In this document: positions 1-7,909 of the stretch, one piece after another
How the letters are laid out: each line of letters opens with the position of its first letter
Numbering within the stretch: position 1 is the first letter of the stretch
NCBI GenBank assembly: GCA_002803225.1
Contig: NXFV01000505.1
Location: 1 to 10,700 of the forward strand
From: Gamarada debralockiae
Taxonomy: Eukaryota > Ascomycota > Leotiomycetes > Helotiales > Hyphodiscaceae
Reading direction: 5' to 3'
DNA length: 10,700 nucleotides
Program-made: the position numbers and the translations under genes
The notes under the pieces: generated by a model
The model's input: only the letters and a program-made list of their open reading frames with translations
The model's database searches: none
Told to the model about the DNA's origin: nothing

Positions 1-669
1 AGTGACACGCAATAGATCTTACTCAGTTGTGAGACTCCTGCTCAAGCAGATGATCGCGCCACAAGAGAGCGCCAGAAGTGGCATCACAATTCATACGCGG
101 CAAGATTTGTGACACCAGGGAGGTTGCGCCATGAGCGCCCTCGAGGTTCGGACTTGGTTTCCTCGCTTGAGTTGCTATCATATCTCCCAGTTTTTCTCCG
201 GTCCTCATTTTGAGTCTGTTTCGGGAACAGGACATGCTTCTAAATCGTGGTTGAAAGGGACCTTGTCAGTTGTCAATCTGGAGAATGTGTCCAGGTCATG
301 GATCCTAGTGACGCTCGGCCGATCAGTCGAGATCGCAATCCCGGTTTATTGGCACCGAGACCTGGAGGCTGGCTACAGTGAAGAAAAGATATGGCTCCTA
401 AGAATCCGGACCGAAAAAGCAATCTCGAAAGTCAAGGGTTCCGAGTTAACCCGTGCCATACAGGGAGGGGACAGACAAAAGAAAGATCAAAGATGGTCAT
501 AAATGATATCTCGGTCAAAGTGAGACCCAAGGTGTTGGGTATTGCACATGGATTCAATTTTGCTCCATTGCAAAAGAACAAGTACATGTTCGGGCCGAAA
601 ATAAGAAGTAAGTACGAAGCCCGTAGACCCCACTATTGGCACGATCCCAAACTAGATCCTCAATCAAAG
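1..669. other. No gene recognised; region downstream of the CFEM gene
   Basis: Open frames here are short (up to about 120 codons), overlap on both strands, and give translations with no family resemblance, domain, signal peptide or membrane segment that I recognise. I see no tRNA, repeat array or mobile-element end. The right edge would hold the 3' UTR of the CFEM gene, which is transcribed leftwards and stops at 670-672. A perfect AATAAA signal on that strand is not evident. The left part may belong to a neighbouring gene's flank beyond the window. Confidence 0.6.
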
Positions 670-1500
670 TCACAATAATGCCACTGCTGCTGCCAGACCA
701 CCAAGTACGCCGGCACCCAATCCTGCCACATTGTGAGGTCCCGCATTCTTCGTTGCTGACGCCGCAGCAGAGGATGTACTTGAACTAGCTTGACTGGAGA
801 CGCTGGTAGCCGAAGACGAGGCTTTTGAGGCCGAAGACGAGACCGACGATGAGGCTTGGGAGGCAGAAGATGAAGCGCTACTTTCGGCGGAAGACGCACT
901 CGAAGTTGCTGTTGTGACGGCTCCAGTTGCAGAGGTAGATGAGGCAGCGGCAGTGGCAGTTGAGGAGGCTGTAGAAGTGCAGGACACAGCCTGTGATTTT
1001 CGGAATTAGCATATGCTCAAAACGGCAAGATAGAGGTTTGATGAATCCCGAATTCGAAAGACATCATTTTCGAAAAGATTCTTGAGTAGAACTACCGAAT
1101 TCGGCAAAATCGGGGGAGATAGCACCGAGAATCACTTACTGTTGGAAGATTGGTAACACCACCAGACTTGCAGATGGTCAACGCATACTGGGTAGCTGCT
1201 TCTTGGTCCGCAGTATCGCATGCGCCAGCGAGACAGCATGCGATTCCGCTGAGGAAGGTCTGGCTTGAGCAGATACACACAATATCAAGGTTACTGCATC
1301 CGCCGATTTGCGAACCGCTAGTAAATTGGGTGACACAATTTTGCTTCGAGGCAAAATATCAGCATGGCATTCGCGCACACTGTTACACAGGGGAGCGGAA
1401 GCTGGGAAATACTCACAGCACAAGACGGGAGGTTGCCTTGAGCGGACGTGAGACCTGCCAACACGGCGGCAATTGCCATGACTCTCGTTGCGGAGATCAT
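670..1500 (-). CDS. CFEM-domain, probably GPI-anchored cell-surface protein (202 aa, 3 exons)
   Basis: Exons on the minus strand are 1500-1417, 1343-1140 and 990-670. The introns are 1416-1344 (GTGAGT..AAG) and 1139-991 (GTAAGT..CAG), and all junctions are phase 0. Residues 1-20 form a signal peptide with a hydrophobic core (MAIAAVLAGL), cleaved near SA-QG. Residues 25-86 match the CFEM pattern: PSCA, x2, C31, x12, C44, LD48, x2, C51-x-C53, x11, C65, x4, C70, x15, C86. Asp48 sits where haem-binding CFEM proteins carry their axial Asp. Residues 97-175 are a Ser/Ala/Thr-rich stalk likely to be O-glycosylated. The end has a small-residue site (N178-A-G) and a hydrophobic tail ending AAAVALL, typical of GPI addition. 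CFEM proteins act at the plasma membrane or wall in haem or iron capture, adhesion or host interaction; which applies here cannot be seen. The start was chosen because it gives the signal peptide and has context CACCATGA. There is one extra Cys (C64). Confidence 0.92.
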
Positions 1501-1702
1501 GGTGAGAATGTTGATTGGAAAGACGGGTGGTGGTGGATTGTGGAGGACGTATAGAAGCAATTGATATTCAATCAAGAAATCAACCGGAGCGCAAAGACGC
1601 GAAAGTGACAGAGTGTGGTGGATGGTCACGATGCAGAAAGATGAGGAGATGCAGTAGAGTCTCCTATTTGACCCAGAAAAATGGGCCGACGTCCCTCGCC
1701 CC

Positions 1703-1710
1703 TTTAAATA
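1703..1710 (-). promoter_or_regulatory. Possible TATA-like element of the CFEM gene
   Basis: On the minus strand this reads TATTTAAA, about 200 nt upstream of the CFEM start codon. The stretch between it and the ATG is pyrimidine-rich on the same strand (CCACCACC and CTTTC-like blocks), as in many filamentous-fungal leaders. Distance and composition fit a core promoter with a leader of about 150 nt. AT-rich octamers are common, so this is weak evidence. Confidence 0.3.
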
Positions 1711-2187
1711 AAAATGCAAAGCCACAGGTGGAGGTGTACTTCTCTTCGGCTGATTCGAAATGAAATCCAGATTGCTCTGCACAAAAATAACCTGATTAGG
1801 CAGGGCTTCGGACACTAATTTCCCTTCAAAGCTGTTTGCTGCTGGCGGGAAGTTCCGCTATCATAACAGTGGCTCTCTTTTCCCGCGGCTCTCATCTCTA
1901 CTTTGTAGATCCTCTAGGTAATCCAAAATCGTACAATTCAACATGATTCGACAGACTTGATTTATTTCGAAACCATCCGAAATATCCATACTTTCCTAGG
2001 AACAAGAAGCCAAAAATCCTAAGGTTCACAAGAAATTACTCCAGAACCCAACTCTCGTATTTTGACTCTGAGACCAGCCTCAAGGGCTCTCCCACAAGAC
2101 ACAAGGTTCCTACATATCGGTAGTTGAATTTGGGTGCTAGAGGAACGGAGACGGATCATGTTGATAGATACCTCATGTCGCTCAAAT

Positions 2188-2241
2188 TGTGCGTCGGATG
2201 AGAAACTCTCCGAGGCGAAAAACTTTATGTGCGACGGATGA
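2188..2241 (+). repeat. Two 14-nt direct repeats spaced 40 nt apart
   Basis: TGTGCGTCGGATGA at 2188-2201 and TGTGCGACGGATGA at 2228-2241 agree at 13 of 14 positions, with a start-to-start distance of exactly 40 nt. The core CGGATG also occurs in reverse orientation at 1974-1979. CGG-containing cores are typical half-sites of fungal Zn2Cys6 regulators, so a paired operator in the divergent promoter is possible. This is inference from spacing and composition only. Confidence 0.4.
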
Positions 2242-2731
2242 TTGGTTTGGAAGTTAGACATGCTTTGCGACGAGTCTTGAGAGGAGGACCAGTAACCAGA
2301 CGATCATTTAGGGAGGGACCGTCAAAGGTGTCAACTACCGGGCTAAATGCCTGGCCGTGAACCCCAGATCGGCATGTATCCTTGTTTTACATTTGCTTTC
2401 ACACCGTAATTTCTATTCATCTAAAGCTCTCTCCAAAGCCCAGGCGGATTTCTCCCTTTAAGGCTCTCTTCTGTTGCAAACTGGTCCTCAGCCTTACCCA
2501 AATCATCCCCAGATTTCCAGGAAAACAAAGAAACGGAACGCTTGAAAACCGCCAGCCTTGCATACATTTCTAATTTGAATTGAGAACCTTGTCATTCCCC
2601 GCTTCTTATTGGCAGGGTTTCTGTGATACGGTACATGCGCAGAGCTGGATCAAGTTAGGCGTAACATCTCAAAAGTACAGTACAGCATCACAAACGCGCT
2701 CGAGCCAGAGAACACCTTCAACTCAACATCG

Positions 2732-2758
2732 ATGAGATCAACTACTCAGAGGCCATAG
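2732..2758 (+). promoter_or_regulatory. Candidate upstream ORF in the MFS leader (8 codons plus stop)
   Basis: An ATG at 2732 starts a short frame reading MRSTTQRP then TAG, ending 76 nt before the MFS start codon. Its context is poor (T at -3), so leaky scanning would be expected. A second short frame, MRRAGSS then TAG, lies at 2635-2658. Both matter only if transcription starts upstream of them, which cannot be seen here. Confidence 0.25.
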
Positions 2759-2834
2759 CTGCCCGTTTTTTACCTTAAATATCAAACTTCATTCGCACAT
2801 CTGTCGTGGAGTCAATCCACCACACAACGACAAG

Positions 2835-4928
2835 ATGGGGATGTGGATTCTGGCAGGTATGGCTTGATCCCAAGATCACACAGCTATGCGGAATTCTTTC
2901 TGACATGTTTACAGATAAGGCGATGGAACAGGTTCCAGGTATGCGAATCGTTACCAGCACCATGTTGATCCGTTAACAATAGGAAGGGACGACTCGATAC
3001 TTTGATGACCCTGAAAGGCCTCAAGTCGCGACTGCTTCATCTGCTGGTCTGAAGTGCGATACCTCGGGCCCCGTACCCATTATTCTGGTTCCGCAGCCAA
3101 GTGATGATCCCAATGACCCTCTTGTATGCTCTCAATTCCATCTATCGTTATCCATCTAACTGATACCTTCAGAATTGGCCACTATGGAAACGCGACGTTA
3201 TCCTCTTCGTCCTCTCAATACTCTCGATATTCGCTACCTGTCTTGGGCCCATCCTTGCTGCGAATACAGTGGATCTAGCCGCGTCCAACTACAGCCTTTC
3301 TTTCACAAAAATCGCAGAACTCACAGGATACTTTCTCATGGGGGTGGGAGCTGCGGGCACATTCTTCGTCCCCTCTGCACGAGTATGGGGAAAGAGGCAC
3401 CTATTCATTCTTGGAACGATCATCATCATTTTCTCAAGCGTATGGGCAGGAGCTTCGGGGAAGAATTATGCCAGCATGCTGTGGGCAAGGATATTCCAAG
3501 GGATTGGAGTTGCGCCATTTGAAGCGCTAGTTAATGCCTCAGTGGGAGACCTCTACTTCGTTCACGTAAGTAGATCAAGCACATCTTTCTTGACGTCCGC
3601 AAAGCTCATCATGATGACAGGAGCGAGGCAAACGTATGGCCTTGACAAATCTCGCCGTATTCGGTGGCGCTTTCTTCACACCAATCCTTGTTGGCAAGAT
3701 AACTTACACCATCGGATGGCCATGGACATTCTACTTCGTCGCGATATTCACGGGCGCTTGCTTACCTCTCCTTATTTTCTTCGTCCCAGAAACTGCGTTC
3801 CGCCGATCAGCACACCTAAACACCGACATGGCATCAAGCGAAGATGTTCATCTGTGTAAGAAACCAGATGAAGCCAGCCATGAAATGCGCCCTGCTGCGC
3901 TAACTGATGCACCAACATCCACCACAGGAGAGATGATCCCGGAGAAAAACAGTGCGGAAGCTGGCAGTCAACATATCTTAAACAGTCATGAGGCCAATAC
4001 TCGAAAGGCTAGCTACAGGCAGATGCTCCTTCCCTTCAATGGTCGGAAGTCAGACGAGAGTTATTGGAAACTACTCCTACGACCATTTCCCCTTTTTGTC
4101 CATCCAGCCATATTTTGGGCATGTCTCATCCAAGGCACAATGATCGGATGGACGGTCTTCATCGGAATCATCCTCGCAGCCATTTTCATAGGACCACCCC
4201 TTTTTTGGGGTGAGGTCAAGACAGGGTATGCCTACACTGGAGCCTTTGTTGGAGCCGTCGCGGGATTTTTGGTGGCAGGAGGAATCGCAGATTGGAGTGC
4301 TAAGTTTATGACTCGACGAAACAATGGGATCTACGAACCGGAGTTCCGAATCGTCCTAGTGATTCCTCAACTTGTATTTGGTTGCGCTGGGCTTTATGGC
4401 TTTGGTATTACGGCGTCTAGATTGGTTGACTTTCCTCACATCTCGCCGATTGTCTGCTTTGGATTTGAGGTCATGGGCATGGTCATTGGGGCAGTCGCTG
4501 CAAGTCTTTACATTGTGGATGCGCATCGTGAGTAGTCTTATTACCTCTGCGACTTGGATTCCATCTGCTAATACTACTTTAGGTGACATCGCAATCGAAG
4601 CATTCACCTGTCTCATTATCTTCAAAGTTAGTCTCCTCAACCTCCACTCAAGTCCCGATATCCCTTACTAACTTGCCGAAAGAACTTCTTCTCCTTTGGC
4701 CTAACATGGAGCGCTTATGACTGGCTCGTTGCTTCCGGTACCTACAAATGCTTTATGTGGATCTCAAGCATCCAGATCTTCGTCTGTCTATTGTCGATTC
4801 CGATGTGTAAGTTTACTCACAATATTCAATAGTAGATCATTACTAACACTTTCTTAGATGTGTTTGGAAAGCGGAACAGGAGTTTTTTCCATCGTCACAA
4901 CATCCTCAAGTTATGTGGCTTGACCTGA
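2835..4928 (+). CDS. Major facilitator superfamily transporter, fungal HOL1/SVOP-like group (573 aa, 8 exons)
   Basis: Exons: 2835-2856, 2915-2938, 2987-3123, 3173-3565, 3621-4527, 4583-4626, 4683-4806, 4858-4928. They sum to 1722 nt and stay in frame to TGA at 4926. All introns are 48-58 nt and GT..AG. The cytosolic N-terminus has the VPGTTRYFDDPERP and QPSDDPNDPLNWPLWKRD motifs that precede TM1 in this family. TM1-6 span roughly residues 70-248, with GKRH after TM2 as a degenerate motif A and ERGKR after TM4. A charged, low-complexity cytosolic loop follows (about 249-340), then TM7-12, with the family-typical RRNNGIYEPEFR between TM8 and TM9. The protein ends in a short basic tail (FGKRNRSFFHRHN). 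This is a 12-TM proton-coupled plasma-membrane transporter. The yeast relative HOL1 moves polyamines and cations, but the substrate here is not predictable. The start codon has good context (A at -3, G at +4). The substrate and the first two exons are the least certain parts. Confidence 0.9.
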
Positions 4929-5443
4929 ATGAATGATCGATGAACAGCGCTGGAGTTTCGCATAGGGATAATGTAATTTGCATACTTAAGAGTTGCTAGT
5001 TCGCAGCCGTAATTGATGTTTCTGTTATCCAAACGATCAGATTCCCGACGTTCCTTGGCCTGATAGTTCAAAAAGTGGGTAACGTTTACTTACTTTCTGG
5101 CTCGCTAGACGGGACAGAATGAGAATTGTTGGACGCAGATATCTCTCCATATATCAATGAGACATGGGAAAGTTGGGTCCTCATAAGATTTTAGTTCACA
5201 TGCCGGAGCCGTCTCGACCGAAGTTGCGTTGATAAGGCCCCCTGCCGTCGATCACTTGCATGCCAAGGACAGTCAATGAGAGGTCATTAAATCCTCTTGC
5301 TAGAACTTTCCCTTGGCATCTCTCGGAAGGTCAGGAATTATGAGATAAGATCTAGATAAGCCAATGTAACGTTTCTCAAGTTGGGTACGAGGGGTAAAGG
5401 GTAGGGGACATCGCACGAAGACATCCGAGCAACATCTAAGTAG
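4929..5443. other. Intergenic; no gene seen
   Basis: This is the 3' flank of the MFS gene and the 5' flank of the sugar-porter pseudogene. Stops are frequent in all frames, and the one frame on the minus strand (5300-5494) has no recognisable product and overlaps the pseudogene start. No repeat, terminator-like structure or RNA gene stood out. The AT-rich stretch just after 4960 is a plausible polyadenylation region. Confidence 0.55.
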
Positions 5444-5479
5444 ATGAAGCATTCCGCAACGCTGTTTGTATCTGAATCG

Positions 5480-7171
5480 TTCAAAATGGCTCAAATTCCA
5501 GAAGAGAAGTCAAAGAATGAACTCCAGAACAGCATTACAGCAACCAACGCTTACCTGAAGGAGTCGTCAGTATTGAAGCTTTCAAGGAGATTAACGAGGG
5601 AGTTCAGTACGCCATCGCACAGCATTAATCGGACCTCAATCCAAGGAGCAACTTATCTTTCCTACTCTACTTAATCTTACTCGTCGCTTTTCTCAATGCG
5701 ACCTCCAGTGGATTCGATGGAAGCCTCATGGGATCCATAAACGCCGAAAATCAATACATCTCAGGCAAACCAGATCTTCCACAGGACTAGTTTTCATTCT
5801 CTACAATGCAGCATCTACTACCGGATGTGCCTTTGGGTAAGTTTCACCCCGCTACCGCAATGCAGATGAAAAAGTGTCTCTGATTGTTTCTGGAGCGGTC
5901 CCATTATGGATTACTTTGGCCGAAGAATTGGAATGCAGTCACGCTGTGCCTTCAGTCTTGCTGGCACAGCATTGGCTGCAAACCCTACCTCAATTCAAAG
6001 CTTCTCGCTTCTTCATCACGGAAAGTTCACGCTGCTCGTGTCCCGTGATCGGATGGACGAAGCTGCCAAGATCATCTACAAATATCATGGCGGAGAAGAC
6101 AAAGAAGTCGCAAAGTTGGAGGCCAGGGAAGTTGCGTTGCATGTTAAACACAGCAGGCCGCAGACTCCGGGAGAATATATTAAAGGCCTTTGGGATTATA
6201 GGGAGTTGTTTAACACGCACTCGGCGTGGAGAGGACGGGCACGGTTAGGGTAATTACATTTGGGCCGAGTTGGGCTGGGAATACGATTTTGACTTTCTTT
6301 CAGCCTACCATGCTTGCTGCTGTGGGAGTTAAGTCGGTTAGGAGGAAGTTGTTGCTTACTTTTGCTTCATCTATTGTGAGTTCCTGCCTCGTTTCTGCAG
6401 ATGGATAGAACTAATGGCATTCAGGTGTCGTGCTCGATAGCCGTCTTAGGCTCTGCAACTAATGACTGGATTTTGAGAAGAACGAGGTTGGCATCGGGAG
6501 CCCCAGTCACTTGCTGCAATGGCTGATGTTTCAAAACAGATTTTTTTGGGGCTCATTTGGCCTCGCTAGTTCGTTGTCACTCGCGGCCGCTATGTCCTCT
6601 CAAGTTGCAGCAGCCACTGCGGAAGGACACAATCCATCAAAAGCTATCTCAGGAGTCTCTATCATGTCCACCCTTCTGTTCGGATCCATCTTTAATTTCG
6701 TTTACACTCCCAATCAGGTACGTATAACGCTATCTACTGAGCCAGACCACCATTGACTGACTTGTCTTTTTCTCTCAGTCGCTTTCCCGTACAGAAGTAT
6801 CGAATCAAGAGACCTGTGCCAAAGGAATCTCGCTCCCTGCTCTTCAAAATAACTTTGATAACAATTCCTTTCGCATACACCACATCTAGTGCTCTTGGAG
6901 ATATCAGCTGGAGTAGGTCTTGCTGTCCCTACTCACTTAAATTATCTGCTATATTCAGTCACTAGAATACTACTTTGTCTGGATTATTGTAGATGTTGTA
7001 GCTGGATTCTCATGGTTCTTCTTCGGAGTCGAAACTGTTGGTCGTACGATTGAAGAATTGGATGCTTGCTTTGAATCTCCTTTCCCTCCAAAGGCATCAT
7101 GGAAGCGAACCAAGCTGGTCGAGGATGAGAACGATGAACTAGGTGTGAAGATGACTGGTCTGGAAGGATGA
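5480..7171 (+). pseudogene. Decayed MFS sugar transporter (sugar porter, lactose-permease-like)
   Basis: Fragments in changing frames add up to a sugar porter. In order they are: EAFKEINEGVQYAIAQH before TM1; FLNATSSGFDGSLMGSIN in TM1; TGLVFILYNAAS in TM2; GPIMDYFGRRIGM, the motif A loop; SRDRMDEAAKIIYKYHGGED, the central loop; NTILTFFQPTMLAAVG in TM7; FGSIFNFVYTPNQ in TM10; ETCAKGISL after TM10; FAYTTSSALGDISW; and WFFFGVETVGRTIEELDACF at the end. Intact splice sites remain at 5837-5895, 6376-6424, 6718-6778 and 6913-6965. Lesions: a frame change near 5550, TAA at 5626, TAG at 5788 with a frame change, loss of most of TM4-6 near 6025, a frame change at 6230-6250, another near 6510, and one near 6850. 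No continuous protein is possible. The last exon (6966-7171) is clean and ends at TGA 7169. An ATG at 5444 in the same frame is an alternative start. The live parent would have imported a mono- or disaccharide by proton symport. Confidence 0.88.
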
Positions 7172-7504
7172 TAACTTGAGAGGGGTGATATTAATTGCTT
7201 AATTATTTTCAGCAATTGAGAGGTCCTCTTCAAAATTGTGGGCCAACGAAATAGACTAGATCACTCGTATCCTCGGACCTTTCTTTGCTAGGATTTATCT
7301 GTTTCAAGGTGGGATAAACCATGTCGAATGGAAAGGGGTTGGAACACGTGATGAATATTTCCAGAGTTGGATCATTTCGAAGATACCAGGTAGTTTGATC
7401 CAATCGAGACCTGGCTGGTAGACTTCTAGTACTCGACACAAAGTCGAATTTGGGTCTTTATTAAAGTCCCATTCAATCATCCTGCCTTTCCTTGTGATAT
7501 AAAC

Positions 7505-7559
7505 TTCCCCACGCGTGCTTGGAGACTTCGCTTCGGGTACTGTAAGCGAAGTCGGGGAA
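7505..7559. repeat. Nested inverted repeat (stem-loop)
   Basis: The inner arms are GACTTCGCTT (7524-7533) and AAGCGAAGTC (7544-7553), a perfect 10-bp stem around a 10-nt loop. Outside them, TTCCCC (7505-7510) pairs with GGGGAA (7554-7559), leaving a 13-nt one-sided bulge that contains ACGCGT. It lies about 190-230 nt before the first kinase coding codons. It could be a dimeric protein-binding site, a leader RNA hairpin, or a remnant of an insertion. Confidence 0.55.
7511..7516. promoter_or_regulatory. ACGCGT, MCB-like box
   Basis: The palindrome ACGCGT is the core of the MluI cell-cycle box bound by MBF-type (Mbp1/Swi6) complexes, which drive G1/S transcription in fungi. It lies in the presumed promoter of the kinase gene. 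A single hexamer can occur by chance, so function is inference. Confidence 0.3.
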
Positions 7560-7909
7560 AAGAAACAGCCAAAAGCCGTTCCTGACAGGCGAGTTTACTA
7601 ACTAATTTTCAAGGAGATCCCTGCGTCCGTGCCCCAATCTGTAACGAGAGTCTTTCGCCATCGCTTCAAGATTCTTTATCTCCCGTCCAAGTGCCCATTG
7701 ATTGTCAAGCTTTAAATTAATCACCAAAAAGTCAATGATCAGACGATTCCCCGCGATCCCCCCTTTCGAATTCCTATACTCCGAATTGCAGCCGAAGAGC
7801 TTCCCTACAAGAGCTATTGCGACAGATCGCCACGCGACGCGCTACTCGTGAATGTTCGGGCTTACGGCCTCTTGTAACATATCAGCAGGAGGTGCGAACG
7901 GTGACTGGT

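Larger units (their letters stand above)
1711..2834. other. Divergent intergenic promoter region between the CFEM and MFS genes
   Basis: The CFEM gene reads left from 1500 and the MFS gene reads right from 2835, so this is shared upstream sequence. No convincing coding region is present. The longest frame (2019-2261, minus, 80 codons) has no recognisable similarity and no splice logic. The stretch contains a spaced direct repeat at 2188-2241, a related inverted copy of its core at 1974-1979, and CT-rich sequence around 2400-2520. No transposon ends or tRNA were noticed. Confidence 0.6.
7172..7738. other. Intergenic region upstream of the kinase gene
   Basis: No coding region is supported. 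The minus-strand frames here, including the one at 7230-7439, have no recognisable product. The right half carries a strong inverted repeat and an ACGCGT box (7505-7559), then pyrimidine-rich sequence up to the kinase coding region, which fits a promoter and leader. Confidence 0.55.

Noticed and set aside
131..502. 123-codon plus-strand frame
   Set aside because: No recognisable domain, no splice or neighbour support, and overlapped by other open frames; treated as chance.
810..1000. Acidic plus-strand reading opposite the CFEM stalk (repeated AEDE-like residues)
   Set aside because: It has no ATG and is the antisense of Ser/Ala-rich repeat codons, so it is a shadow.
1318..1815. Longer minus-strand frame that would start the CFEM protein at 1815
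   Set aside because: It is in frame, but it would bury the signal peptide behind about 105 residues and run across the TATA-like and pyrimidine-rich leader. The ATG at 1498-1500 gives a proper secretory start.
2019..2261. 80-codon minus-strand frame in the divergent promoter
   Set aside because: No family resemblance, and it overlaps the spaced direct repeat; more likely non-coding.
4356..4640. Minus-strand frame opposite the MFS gene
   Set aside because: Antisense of TM9-TM11 codons and the intron at 4528-4582.
5444..5674. Intact small protein of 76 residues
   Set aside because: Its second half is the wrong-frame reading of the sugar-porter N-terminus; the correct family residues are in another frame. 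It is part of the pseudogene.
5480..7171. Functional sugar transporter with more introns
   Set aside because: Extra introns cannot repair the stops and frame changes without discarding motifs, and most of TM4-6 is missing.
7505..7559. Inverted repeat as a transposon end or intrinsic terminator
   Set aside because: There is no transposase, no matching second end and no target-site duplication nearby, and bacterial-type terminators do not apply to a fungal nuclear gene.
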